Source: Akkermansia massiliensis (GTDB lineage: Bacteria > Verrucomicrobiota > Verrucomicrobiia > Verrucomicrobiales > Akkermansiaceae). From it: DNA of 64,000 nucleotides. Below the pieces are notes generated by a model, which saw only the letters and a list, made by a program, of their open reading frames with translations, made no database searches and had not been told where the DNA came from. This document shows, in pieces, positions 17,532-25,891 of this stretch; the first letter of the stretch is position 1, and every line of letters begins with the position of its first letter. A program made the translations under genes and the position numbers. Where the stretch lies: contig NZ_JAMGSI010000001.1 in the NCBI RefSeq assembly GCF_023516715.1, forward strand, positions 1,736,001 through 1,800,000, in the 5' to 3' direction.

Positions 17532-17821
17532 GGCGTCTTTAATGCCGCCAATCTCCGGAAATGGAAGGAATCACTATCCCTCACCGGGTTTTGTGAATTT
17601 CAGGCGTTATGCTTTTTGTTTTCAATGGTTCATGAATAGCCTAGGAATAAAGGGCCCAGCGCCGCCGGGGAAAGAACGGCACCCCCATACAGGGACGCAT
17701 CAAACCGCTCCGGAGACGCCTCATTTATCCCCGGCAGCCGTGCATGCAGCTCAAGCGGCGGACCGTTCATTGATGGAAAACGGCAGGTCAAAAAGCCATT
17801 CCCCCCTTGAAGACGCATTCA

Positions 17822-17850
17822 TTGCAGGTCCGCCGAACCTCCACCATTAT
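17822..17850 (+). promoter_or_regulatory. Promoter of the endolysin-like gene
   Basis: TTGCAG (17822-17827), 17 bases, CATTAT (17845-17850). The -10 ends 8 bases before the ATG at 17859 and overlaps the alternative TTG start at 17850, so the ATG is preferred. Confidence 0.45.
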
Positions 17851-17858
17851 TGGAACCT

Positions 17859-18440
17859 ATGAATACTACAGAAAAAAAGATGGCTGCGGCCATTCTCCGC
17901 TTTGAAGACGATCGCGTCACCGGGCCGGCCTCCCTGCGCGTTTCCCGCCTTCCTGCCGCTGACAAGGGCGGCAAGTGGGAAATCTGCGGCATCTGCGACG
18001 GCTTTGAACCCGCCGTATTCAACCGCCTCAAAGCCTTGCTTGACGCCGGAAAACAGGAAGAAGCCTGGGAAGGCTGTCTTCAATATATTCTGGACAATAC
18101 CGCCGCCGTCCGTTCCTGGATTGGTTCTGACGCCCATCCGGGCATTGAGTTCTTCCTGCGGGACCATTATTTCAATTCCGGCAGCAAGAACACCGGGAAG
18201 ATATTGCAGCGAGCCTTGAACGACCACGGCGCCGGAATTGCCGTGGACGGCATTCCCGGAAAACAAACCCGGCAAACGCTGCAAACCGTTCTTGCAGAAT
18301 CCGGAGAACGCAAACTCCTTGACAGCCTTTACGAGCGACGCGAGTCGTTTTATTGTTCATGCAGGCAGTTCAGCACCTTCGGTAATGGCTGGCGGAACCG
18401 TTGTAAAAATGCCTACGAGTTCGCCGCCGCCCTGGCCTAG
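17859..18440 (+). CDS. GH108/ZliS-like endolysin-type protein with peptidoglycan domain
   Basis: 193-aa protein resembling the COG3926 lysozyme-like family. The C-terminal half is the better match: FFLRDHYFNSGSKNTGKILQRALN, then GIAVDGIPGKQTRQTL and the closing ESFY ... FSTFGNGWRNR pattern typical of the predicted peptidoglycan domain. In the N-terminal half the usual EGGY catalytic stretch reads RFEDDRV, so a Glu (residue 16) is kept but its context has drifted, and enzymatic activity is uncertain. No signal peptide is visible, as expected for a holin-dependent phage lysin. It lies 780 bases after tRNA-Thr and faces a chain of tiny genes, suggesting phage origin. Confidence 0.7.
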   Translation: MNTTEKKMAAAILRFEDDRVTGPASLRVSRLPAADKGGKWEICGICDGFEPAVFNRLKALLDAGKQEEAWEGCLQYILDNTAAVRSWIGSDAHPGIEFFLRDHYFNSGSKNTGKILQRALNDHGAGIAVDGIPGKQTRQTLQTVLAESGERKLLDSLYERRESFYCSCRQFSTFGNGWRNRCKNAYEFAAALA

Positions 18441-18535
18441 CAGGACTTTCACCAGAAATGCCGCGAACCGGGAAACGGCCGGCGCCTTTGAATGCCTAGA
18501 ATGCTTTCATCAGGGCGTCCTCCAGCATGCAACAA

Positions 18536-18567
18536 AAGCATCCATGCGGTTTTCCGCATGGATGCTT
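18536..18567 (-). terminator. Perfect-stem terminator between convergent genes
   Basis: A perfect 14-bp stem (AAGCATCCATGCGG / CCGCATGGATGCTT) with a TTTT loop. On the minus strand it is followed by TTTTGTTG, so it ends the small-gene chain; on the plus strand it is followed by CCGTTTCTTC and may also stop the endolysin-like transcript. Confidence 0.75.
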
Positions 18568-18584
18568 CCGTTTCTTCAACAGGG

Positions 18585-18998
18585 TCAGGAGAGCGGTCCG
18601 GCAACCGCAGACGCCGCCAGCAGGCGGCAGAACCGGGAAGAAGACAACTTCATCAGCCGCCCGTCCCCGCGCTTGCCATGCTGGGTCAGAATCCATGGCA
18701 GGGAAAGAATTTCCCGTTCATAAGTCAACAGTTCCCGCACCTCTCCCGCCAGAAAATGGAGATGCCAGGCGTCGCACCGTTCCGGTTCAAACCGGCAGCG
18801 GACATCGATAATCCTGCCGAAAGGAGCGGAGGAATCCACCCGGCGCGCCATCAGGACAAGCTCCGGGGTACGGACATAGACATCCTGGCAGCGCCCATCC
18901 TCATCCATCTCTTCTTCCCTCCTGCCCGCAGCCAGATAATAGGCGGCGGCGGCTGATAAAGCGTTCATGCCATCCCCCTTTCGCCACAGGCCATTCAC
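18585..18998 (-). CDS. Hypothetical protein, last gene of the overlapping small-ORF chain
   Basis: 137-aa protein of no recognised family. It has an Ala-rich start, a segment with conserved-looking Cys and Trp (VRCRFEPERCDAWHLHFLAGEVREL) and a basic C-terminus ending in a short hydrophobic stretch (LLAASAVAG). The start is either the GTG at 18998, which overlaps the stop of the 26-aa ORF as GTGA, or the ATG at 18968, which has GGGGGA 5 bases upstream and gives 127 aa. No membrane segment is long enough to be a holin. The gene is followed by a perfect-stem terminator. Its placement in a compact chain opposite an endolysin-like gene suggests a phage-derived accessory role, not proven. Confidence 0.55.
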   Translation of the reverse strand: MNGLWRKGDGMNALSAAAAYYLAAGRREEEMDEDGRCQDVYVRTPELVLMARRVDSSAPFGRIIDVRCRFEPERCDAWHLHFLAGEVRELLTYEREILSLPWILTQHGKRGDGRLMKLSSSRFCRLLAASAVAGPLS

Positions 18999-19075
18999 TT
19001 CCGCAATTCCCGCCGGGACAGCTCATGCAGAACCGCTTGTCCCGGCAGGTTGCGGACCGGACGGCACGGAATCAT
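18995..19075 (-). CDS. Candidate 26-aa ORF bridging two small genes
   Basis: ATG at 19075 overlaps the stop of the upstream 108-aa gene as ATGA, and its own TGA (18997-18995) overlaps the next gene's GTG as GTGA. The product is short and basic (MIPCRPVRNLPGQAV... ending SRRELRK). Both couplings together are unlikely by chance, but a 26-aa frame is too short to prove on composition. It may serve only to pass ribosomes along. Confidence 0.3.
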   Translation of the reverse strand: MIPCRPVRNLPGQAVLHELSRRELRK

Positions 19076-19398
19076 TTGCCTTTCCGGATTCTCTGGATCA
19101 CAGGCTGTACCTCCGTCTCCGGCTGGGCCTGGGAATAGGACAGGCGCCCCGGTTCCAGCACCAGGCAGGCGCCATCCCTGCATATCTCCGTCCGCTCCGC
19201 AGTCACGTCTATGGTATGCCCGCAGCCGGAAAGGAGGGAGGACGCCGCATAGGCCGCTCCCGCCAGGACCACCCACAGGAGGCGTTCCCACCACGTCAAT
19301 CCGGGCCGGTACTTGCTTTTCTCATAGGCGTTTTTCATGCCCTGCTTTCCCGCTTCCAGAGCGGCTTTCTTTTGTTCTTCCGTCAGATTGAGCTTCAT
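19072..19398 (-). CDS. Small membrane-anchored protein, possible lipoprotein
   Basis: 108-aa protein. A charged N-terminal helix (about residues 1-33, KLNLTEEQKKAALEAGKQGM) precedes one hydrophobic segment (WWERLLWVVLAGAAYAASSLLSG) that ends in LLSGCG, a possible lipobox placed unusually late at residue 59. The C-terminal 48 residues are soluble, with one Cys pair (ICRDGAC) and an unstructured basic end. Such a helix-TM-small-domain plan occurs among phage holin- or spanin-like proteins, but I cannot name a family. It overlaps its upstream and downstream partners as ATGA on both sides. Confidence 0.55.
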   Translation of the reverse strand: MKLNLTEEQKKAALEAGKQGMKNAYEKSKYRPGLTWWERLLWVVLAGAAYAASSLLSGCGHTIDVTAERTEICRDGACLVLEPGRLSYSQAQPETEVQPVIQRIRKGK

Positions 19399-19523
19399 CG
19401 GCGGGCGGGGGCAAGGGGTTCAAGGAATTCAGGTGCGCGCTGCGCCGCAGCGGTTCCGCAGGGAAAGCCCGCGCCATGGCAGGATTGTTCATTGCTGTTC
19501 ATCTCGTTCATTTGTTGGTTCAT
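19395..19523 (-). CDS. Candidate 42-aa ORF at the head of the small-gene chain
   Basis: From an ATG at 19523 (MNQQMNEMNSNEQSC...) to a TGA that overlaps the ATG of the next gene as ATGA. The frame is open further upstream but would then run into parB, so an internal start is more likely. No motif is visible. Kept because of the coupling. Confidence 0.3.
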   Translation of the reverse strand: MNQQMNEMNSNEQSCHGAGFPCGTAAAQRAPEFLEPLAPARR

Positions 19524-19727
19524 GGCCTTGAAACGCCCCCTGCCCTGCACGGGACAGGATATCCGCAGCCTGCCGGAAACCAGCGCGGCGGCAGCGGGCC
19601 GTTCAAGGCACCGCCATCTTTGACCTGCCCGCGGGGTGGGGCGCAACACGCCTGACACGTCCGGGAACATGGAGGATGAAACCGGCCGCACAAGCGGGAA
19701 TTTCCGCTGCGGATAACAAATACCCTG

Positions 19728-19756
19728 TTGAAAACGGAACCGGTTCATGCTAGTTT
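19728..19756 (+). promoter_or_regulatory. Promoter of parB
   Basis: TTGAAA (19728-19733), 17 bases, TAGTTT (19751-19756). It ends 10 bases before the ATG at 19767, predicting a leader of only a few bases. Confidence 0.5.
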
Positions 19757-19766
19757 CTTCCCTGCT

Positions 19767-20654
19767 ATGGCAAAACCGGCTCTGGGGAAAGGCTTTGACG
19801 CCCTTATCAATCAAAATCTGTCTCGTGAATCCTTGGCGGCTCCCCAGGCGGGAGACGTTGTGCATCAATTATCCCATGCCTCCATTATTCCCAGCTCCCT
19901 CCAGCCGCGCGCCATCTTTACCCCGGAACAACTGGCGGAGCTGGTGGACTCCATCAAGGAGCACGGCATCATCCAGCCGCTGATCGTCCGGAAAACGGAA
20001 AGCGGCAAGTATGAGCTCATTGCCGGGGAAAGGCGCTGGCGCGCTTCCGGCATCCTGGGCCTGTCCACCGTGCCCGCCATCATCCGGAAGGCTTCCGACA
20101 AGGACGTGCTGGAGCTGGCGCTGATTGAAAACCTCCAGCGTGAAAACCTCAGCCCGCTGGAAGAGGCCTCCGGCTACATGCGCCTGAAAACGGAATTCCG
20201 CATGAAGCAGGGGGACATCGCCAAGCGGGTAGGCAAATCCCGCGCCGCCGTAGCCAACAGCATGCGGCTTCTGGATCTTCCCCAGGCGGTCCAGGACATG
20301 CTGGGCAACGCCTTCATCAGCGTGGGACATGCCAAGGTGCTCCTGTCCCTCAAGAACCAGGACCAGCAAATCCAGCTCGGGCGCGACATCGTCAACAAGG
20401 GCTACACCGTGCGCCAGACGGAGAAAGCCATCCAGAAGCTTCTCAATCCTCCGGAACCGGCGGCTCCCGCCAGAAAGCCCTCCTCCCCGCAGTACAAGAA
20501 GATTTCCAGCGTGCTCGCCAAACAATTCGGCACGCCGGTAAATATTTCCGGACAGGGAAGCCGGGGCTCCATTGAGATCACCTTTTCCAGCAAGGCCGAA
20601 TTCGTCCGCATTCTTGAACTTCTGGGCCAGGATGAATGGTCCGCTTCCAAGTAA
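19767..20654 (+). CDS. parB: ParB/Spo0J-type chromosome-partition protein
   Basis: 295-aa CTP-dependent DNA clamp that loads at parS sites near the origin. The start MAKPALGKGFDALI is the usual ParB opening. The N-domain has QPR and the CTP-binding GERRWRA (residues 87-93), then ALIENLQRENLSPLEEA, the helix-turn-helix around QGDIAKRVGKSRAAVANSMRLL and a C-terminal dimerisation region ending in a short beta/alpha unit. The ATG at 19767 is chosen for this opening and because the promoter ends 10 bases before it. No parA lies beside it, although the two are often paired, and I saw no 16-base parS palindrome in this window. Confidence 0.93.
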   Translation: MAKPALGKGFDALINQNLSRESLAAPQAGDVVHQLSHASIIPSSLQPRAIFTPEQLAELVDSIKEHGIIQPLIVRKTESGKYELIAGERRWRASGILGLSTVPAIIRKASDKDVLELALIENLQRENLSPLEEASGYMRLKTEFRMKQGDIAKRVGKSRAAVANSMRLLDLPQAVQDMLGNAFISVGHAKVLLSLKNQDQQIQLGRDIVNKGYTVRQTEKAIQKLLNPPEPAAPARKPSSPQYKKISSVLAKQFGTPVNISGQGSRGSIEITFSSKAEFVRILELLGQDEWSASK

Positions 20655-20677
20655 ACCTTCCACTCCGTCTTTTTCCC

Positions 20678-21622
20678 ATGACGCCCCGCATCGGACTCAT
20701 CCTGCTCACGGCCCTGCTGATGCAGTGCGGAAATCCCGTGGAAACGCCCCTTCCGGGTGCGGAAACCATTCCCGCCCGGCTCCAGGAAACAACCCACTTC
20801 AACGGAGGAAACGCCATGTTCCACGCCGCCCGGATGACGGAGATGGGGGACCGGGGTTCCGGCACTCCAGGCTACCGCCAGCAACTGGACTACCTGAAGA
20901 AGGAACTGGCCAAACACGGCTGGACCTGCCAGGAGCAATCCTTTGAACAGGAAACGTCCAAGGGCCCCATCCAGTTCGTCAACCTGCGGGCCCGGTTTGG
21001 CAAGGCGCCGGATTTCCAGGCTCCGGTCCGGGGACTGCTGACCTGCCATATCGACACCAAGCAGGGCATTGCCGGCTTCACCGGGGCCAATGACGGGGCT
21101 TCCGGCGCAGCGGCCATTCTGGAAACGGCCCGCATCCTGGCCGGGGAACCCGCGCGCGCCGGGGAATTGGAGCTGGTGTTTTTTGACGGAGAAGAGAGCT
21201 TTGCGGAACACATGGACAGTGACGACGGCCTGTACGGCTCCAAGCACTATGCCGCCGCCATGCGGAAGCCGCTGCCCAAGTGGATGATCAACCTGGACAT
21301 GGTGGGGCGGCAGGGAAAAAAGATACGCATCCCGGTCATGACGCCCCAGTCCATGTACCGGGTTTATTCCCGCGCCATTCGTGAACTGGGCTATTCACCG
21401 GAGGAATGGGGGGTCTCCGGCTACGCCATTCTGGACGACCACGTCCCCTTCATGGACCTCGGCATGGATACGCTGAACATCATCGACGATTTTCAGGACG
21501 GCAACTGGTGGCACACGTCCAAGGACAACATAGGCATTCTGGGTGAGAAATCCTTCAAGCAAACCGGAGAAATGACCCTGCATATCCTCCGCCAGCTGCT
21601 GCCCGACCCGCCCTCTACCTGA
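20678..21622 (+). CDS. M28-family glutaminyl-cyclase-like zinc enzyme, lipoprotein
   Basis: 314-aa exported protein. The signal sequence ends in LLMQC, a loose lipobox. The M28 metal-ligand pattern is complete: HIDTK, GANDGASGAAAILE (Asp), FFDGEES (Glu), NLDMVG (Asp) and HTSKDN (His). The stretch FFDGEESFAEHMDSDDGLYGSKH is very like animal and bacterial glutaminyl-peptide cyclotransferases, so conversion of N-terminal Gln to pyroglutamate is the best guess; an aminopeptidase is the alternative. The start MTPRIGLILL is taken because the upstream extension reaches back into parB. It follows parB by 23 bases and may be cotranscribed. Confidence 0.82.
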   Translation: MTPRIGLILLTALLMQCGNPVETPLPGAETIPARLQETTHFNGGNAMFHAARMTEMGDRGSGTPGYRQQLDYLKKELAKHGWTCQEQSFEQETSKGPIQFVNLRARFGKAPDFQAPVRGLLTCHIDTKQGIAGFTGANDGASGAAAILETARILAGEPARAGELELVFFDGEESFAEHMDSDDGLYGSKHYAAAMRKPLPKWMINLDMVGRQGKKIRIPVMTPQSMYRVYSRAIRELGYSPEEWGVSGYAILDDHVPFMDLGMDTLNIIDDFQDGNWWHTSKDNIGILGEKSFKQTGEMTLHILRQLLPDPPST

Positions 21623-21659
21623 CAACCAGGCCTGAATCCCCAACTACCCCTATCCTCCC

Positions 21660-23642
21660 ATGTCCTTCACCTCTCCCTGGCTGCTATGGGCCCTCTTTGC
21701 AGCCTCCATTCCCATCATCATTCACCTGGTCAACAGGTGGCGGCACCGCTCCGTCCATTGGGCGGCCATGGAATTCCTGCTCCGCGCCGCCAGGGAAACC
21801 CGCGGGACGAAAAAACTGCTGCACTACCTGATTCTGGCGTTGCGCGTCCTGGCCGTGGCGGCGCTGGTGACGGCCTTTGCGCGGCCCCTGCTCAGCAGCT
21901 TCTTCGGCTGGGGGAGTTCCGGACTGAATGAAGTCCTGCTGGTTCTGGACCGTTCCGCCTCCATGGACGCACGGCCGGACAAAACCAACTCCCTGCGGGA
22001 CGCCATCCCGCCGCTGGTGGAATCCACCTTTGCGCAGCTTGGCCACTGCCGCCTGTCCCTGCTTGATTCCGCCACCGGAACCGTCACCCAGATTCCCGCC
22101 CCGGAAGCCCTGGCGGACCTGACCGTCAGCAAAACCACGGACGGCGGCGCAGACATTCCGGCCCTGCTGCAAAAAGCCATCCCGTATCTGGAGGAGTCCG
22201 GTTCCGGAAAGACGGAAATCTGGATTGCCTCAGACATGCAGGCCTCCTCCTGGAGGCCGGATTCCCCCCTCTGGCCCGGCGTGCGCCAGCGGCTGGCCGC
22301 TCTGGCCATTCCCCCCTCCATCCGCATCATGGCCCTCCGCGACAGGCCGGAAAGCAACCGCGGCATCAGGGTCAGGCAGGCCCAGGTGAGCAACGGCAGG
22401 CTGGTGCTGGACCTGGAGGTGCTGCGCCAGGGTTTCAACCCCAACCAGCCGGAGGACGTGCCGGTACACCTTTCCGTGGATAATGCCGCCGCCTCCGCCA
22501 CGCTGCAACTGGCCGGGGAAAGCACCGCCATCAGGAAGGAAATTCCGCTGCCGCAGGGGAAGGAATCCGGCTTCGGCTTCGTTTCCCTGCCTCATGACGA
22601 CTTCACCAGGGATGACATTTCCTTCTTCACCTTCGCCCCCCGACCCCTCGCCAACATCCTGATCTGCGGCCCTTCCGGAGAAGTGGGGAAAACCCTCTCC
22701 CTGATGTCCGCCCCTCCCGGTCTGCCCAACAGGAAGGCCACGATGCCCGGCAACACGCGGGCGGCGCAGGCCGCTCTGGCCTCCCAGTCCATGGTCGCCT
22801 GGTACGGACCGCCGCCGCGCGCGGAAATGGAAGAAAAGCTACTGGCCTTTATTGAAGAAGGGGGAATCGTCCTCTTCCTGCCGGACGATACGGCCCACGG
22901 CACGCGGCATCCGTTCCTGGGCGTCTCCTGGGGAGCGATGGAAACGGCCCCGCCCGAGGAGTACTACCGCCTGGAAACATGGGACCGCCAGCGCGGCTTC
23001 CTCCGGGACGGTTCCGACCAGGCGGCCATTCCCGCCAACCGGCTCCGCGCCGTGCGCCGGAAGCCCCTGCTGGGCAAATACCGCACCCTGGCCTCCTGGG
23101 ATGACGGCACCTGCGCCCTGGCCCAGGTCAGGGCCGGAACGGGTTCCGCCCTGTTCCTGGGGACTCTGCCCAGATATTCCTGGTCCAACCTGGCGGACGG
23201 CCACCTGCTGCTCCCCCTGCTCCAGCGCATGGCGGACCGCGGGGCGGAACGCTTCTCCACTTCCATCTCCCTCCGGGTGAATGACCCGGCCCTGCCGCAA
23301 TCCGCCACGGACATCCCCGTGCGCATGGACAACGCCCAGGGCAGCCACCCCTCCGGCTCTCCGGCGGACACGGCAGGCGTGTACCGCCTGGGAGCGCAGA
23401 CCTATGCCGTGAACCGCCCCTGGTCGGAAGACAATCCGGACCAGATTACGGATGAAAAGCTCCGCCTCCTTCTGCCGGAGGCCTCCATCAGCTCCATGCA
23501 GAGCACGGCGGAAACGCCCTCCCTGGTGCAGGAGGCCTGGAAACTCTTTCTCATCATTTCCCTCGCCTGCCTGTTGCTGGAAGCTTTCCTGTGCCTGCCC
23601 AGGCACACGGCCAAACGCCCCTCCCCCACCATCCGCCCATGA
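21660..23642 (+). CDS. BatA-like VWA-domain membrane protein
   Basis: 660-aa protein with the aerotolerance/BatA N-terminal module: a first helix (SPWLLWALFAASIPIIIHLVNRW), the HWAAMEFLLRA signature and a second helix near residue 65. A VWA domain follows with the MIDAS motif LDRSASMD (Asp-x-Ser-x-Ser) near residue 100. The middle is a large periplasmic region, and a final transmembrane helix lies near residue 635. Proteins of this plan are usually encoded with a MoxR ATPase and a DUF58 protein; neither is here. Its stop overlaps the next gene's ATG as ATGA. Confidence 0.82.
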   Translation: MSFTSPWLLWALFAASIPIIIHLVNRWRHRSVHWAAMEFLLRAARETRGTKKLLHYLILALRVLAVAALVTAFARPLLSSFFGWGSSGLNEVLLVLDRSASMDARPDKTNSLRDAIPPLVESTFAQLGHCRLSLLDSATGTVTQIPAPEALADLTVSKTTDGGADIPALLQKAIPYLEESGSGKTEIWIASDMQASSWRPDSPLWPGVRQRLAALAIPPSIRIMALRDRPESNRGIRVRQAQVSNGRLVLDLEVLRQGFNPNQPEDVPVHLSVDNAAASATLQLAGESTAIRKEIPLPQGKESGFGFVSLPHDDFTRDDISFFTFAPRPLANILICGPSGEVGKTLSLMSAPPGLPNRKATMPGNTRAAQAALASQSMVAWYGPPPRAEMEEKLLAFIEEGGIVLFLPDDTAHGTRHPFLGVSWGAMETAPPEEYYRLETWDRQRGFLRDGSDQAAIPANRLRAVRRKPLLGKYRTLASWDDGTCALAQVRAGTGSALFLGTLPRYSWSNLADGHLLLPLLQRMADRGAERFSTSISLRVNDPALPQSATDIPVRMDNAQGSHPSGSPADTAGVYRLGAQTYAVNRPWSEDNPDQITDEKLRLLLPEASISSMQSTAETPSLVQEAWKLFLIISLACLLLEAFLCLPRHTAKRPSPTIRP

Positions 23643-25837
23643 GCCTGAGCCTTCAACCTACCGCTTTAAGCGTCCTCCTGGCCGTCCTGGTCATGGCGGC
23701 CGGCGTCTGGATGAGCCGCACCGCCTGCAAACGCAACCGCCGTCCGCTGACGTTCAAGCTGGAACTCCTGCGCCTGGTGATTCTGGGGGCCATCTGCTTC
23801 CTGCTCTTCCAGCCGGAATGGGTCGTCACCTCAGCCCCGCAGGAGAAGCCCAAGGTCTCCATCCTGGAGGACCGCTCCGGCTCCATGGAAACGCAGGACG
23901 TGGAAATCACCCCCCAGCACGTCGTTACCCGCACGGCCTACGCGCAGGAGCTGATCAAGGGCAACAGCACGGAATCCCTGAAAGACACGCACGTGGTGGA
24001 ATCCGCCGCCTTCGGCTCCCCCCCTCCGCCGGATTCCCCGGATTACGCCATGGCCTGCACGGACCTGGCCAAGCCGCTGGAGGACGCCATGCAATCCTCG
24101 GACAACCTGCGGGCGGTCATCATGTTCACGGACGGCGGCCACAACGCCTCCTCCTCCGTGCTGACGCAGGCCCAGCGCATGCGCACCAGGGGCATTCCCC
24201 TCTTCATCATTCCCGCCGGCAGTCCGTACCCCCTGCCCGACCTGGCCCTCCAGGACGTGAAAGCCCCCACCTACGGCATCATCGGGGAGACGGTGCAGAT
24301 CCCCTTCACCATTAAAAGCACGCTGGGCAAGGAAACGCGCACCACGCTCACCCTGGCCTCCAGGGACACCGGAAAAACCGTCACCCGCACGGTCACCATT
24401 CCGGCCCAGGGGGAAGTGTCCGACGCCGTCCTGTGGAAGATAGAAAAGGAAGGGGCGGAAACGCTGGAGCTCAAGCTCCCCGTCCAGCCCCAGGAACGGA
24501 TGCACAACAACAACGCCTCCTCCTTCAGCATCGCCGGCAGGAGGGAATCCATCAAGGTGCTGGTGATCGACACGCTGCCGCGCTGGGAGTACCGCTTCAT
24601 CCGGAACGCCCTGTACCGCGACCCGGGCGTGGACGTGCATACCCTGCTCTTTCACCCGGGGCTGGAGGAAATGGGGGAAGGCCCCGGCTACCTGGTCAAA
24701 TTCCCGGACAGGATGGAAGACCTGGCCCAGTATGACGTCATCTTCATCGGAGACGTGGGGCTGGGCCCCAAGGGGCTGACGGAGGAACAGGCCGCCCTGC
24801 TCAAGGGCATGGTGAAAAACCAGGCCAGCGGCATCGTCTTCCTGCCCGGCTACCAGGGCAAGCAGATGGAACTCCTAAAATCCGAGCTGGGAGACCTGAT
24901 GCCCGTCACGTTCCTCACCGCCAAGCCGGAGGGAACCACCCAGCCAGCCCCCTCCCCCCTCATCCTGACGCCGGAGGGGCGCGGCTCCCTCCTTACCATG
25001 CTGGCGGATACGGAGGGTGAAAACGAGGAAGTGTGGCGCAACCTGCCGGGCTTCAACTGGTACGCCCCGGTGGAACGGCCCAAGGCCGGAACCACCGTCC
25101 TGGCCGTGCATGCGGCGGACAAAAACGCCTACGGCCGCATTCCCCTCATCGTCACCCAGTCCTACGGCAACGGAAAAGTCCTCTTCATGGGGACGGACTC
25201 CGCCTGGCGCTGGCGGCGCGGCGTGGAGGACAAATACCACTACCGCTTCTGGAGCCAGGTGGCCCGCTGGATGAGTTACCAGCGCAATATGGCCGCCGGG
25301 GAAAGAATCCGCCTGATTCCCAACCCGGAACGCCCCCGCCTGGGGGATACGCTGACCGTCAACGCCATGGTCTCCGACAAACTGGGGGCGCCTCTCCAGA
25401 ACGGGGAAGTCTTCCTGGACATCACCGCCCCGGAAGGCACCGCCAGCCGCGTGCAGATGGACAACATGGACCACACCTGGGGTTCTTTCACCGCCTCCGT
25501 CAAAATCAACCGCCCCGGCACCTGGAAGCTGACCGCTTCATCCTCCGCGGAACCGGACAAATCCGTCACGCTCCCGGTCATCACCATGGGCGAGACGCTG
25601 GAAAAAACCGGCCAGCCCGTCAATACCGCCCTGATGGAGGAAATGACCTCCATCACGCGCGGACGCATGGTGAAGGCGGAAGAAATACAGCAGCTCATCA
25701 AGGAAATCAAGGAGCTGCCCGTGCCGCCGCCCATGGAAACGCGCATCCTGCTCTGGTGCAGCCCGTACACGCTCGCGGCCCTTCTCTTCCTGCTCACCCT
25801 GTTCTGGATAGGCAGAAAGCTCAACGGCACCATCTGA
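23639..25837 (+). CDS. VWA/glutamine-amidotransferase-like membrane protein, BatA partner
   Basis: 732-aa protein coupled to the previous gene by an ATGA overlap, which fixes the ATG at 23639. Two N-terminal helices (residues about 10-28 and 45-60), a VWA-like domain with EDRSGSMET, a long Ig-like middle, then a class-I amidotransferase-like fold (VLVIDTLPRWEYRFIRNAL ... GDVGLGPKGL ... GIVFLPGYQGKQ) without a clear catalytic Cys, and a final helix near residue 715. This arrangement is common in Planctomycetes and Verrucomicrobia next to BatA-type genes. A structural or chaperone-assisted envelope role is likely; the ligand is unknown. Confidence 0.75.
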   Translation: MSLSLQPTALSVLLAVLVMAAGVWMSRTACKRNRRPLTFKLELLRLVILGAICFLLFQPEWVVTSAPQEKPKVSILEDRSGSMETQDVEITPQHVVTRTAYAQELIKGNSTESLKDTHVVESAAFGSPPPPDSPDYAMACTDLAKPLEDAMQSSDNLRAVIMFTDGGHNASSSVLTQAQRMRTRGIPLFIIPAGSPYPLPDLALQDVKAPTYGIIGETVQIPFTIKSTLGKETRTTLTLASRDTGKTVTRTVTIPAQGEVSDAVLWKIEKEGAETLELKLPVQPQERMHNNNASSFSIAGRRESIKVLVIDTLPRWEYRFIRNALYRDPGVDVHTLLFHPGLEEMGEGPGYLVKFPDRMEDLAQYDVIFIGDVGLGPKGLTEEQAALLKGMVKNQASGIVFLPGYQGKQMELLKSELGDLMPVTFLTAKPEGTTQPAPSPLILTPEGRGSLLTMLADTEGENEEVWRNLPGFNWYAPVERPKAGTTVLAVHAADKNAYGRIPLIVTQSYGNGKVLFMGTDSAWRWRRGVEDKYHYRFWSQVARWMSYQRNMAAGERIRLIPNPERPRLGDTLTVNAMVSDKLGAPLQNGEVFLDITAPEGTASRVQMDNMDHTWGSFTASVKINRPGTWKLTASSSAEPDKSVTLPVITMGETLEKTGQPVNTALMEEMTSITRGRMVKAEEIQQLIKEIKELPVPPPMETRILLWCSPYTLAALLFLLTLFWIGRKLNGTI

Positions 25838-25891
25838 CCCGGTGCGCTCCGGATTTTCCGGAAACCGGAGGCTTTTCCACCCCTCCTTCCG

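Noticed and set aside
17300-17584. Minus-strand frame of 94 codons after tRNA-Thr
   Set aside because: It runs through the intrinsic terminator and has shadow-like composition; a different frame in the same place is the better candidate.
17336-17640. RNase P RNA or tmRNA on the minus strand (suggested by an AGGAAAGT stretch and transcript size)
   Set aside because: The other conserved RNase P segments are absent, and there is no tRNA-like end or tag frame for tmRNA.
17041-19766. attL/attR repeat of the tRNA-Thr 3' end
   Set aside because: The closest copy, CTGACAAGGGCGGC near 17958, matches only part of the tRNA end and lies inside a coding gene.
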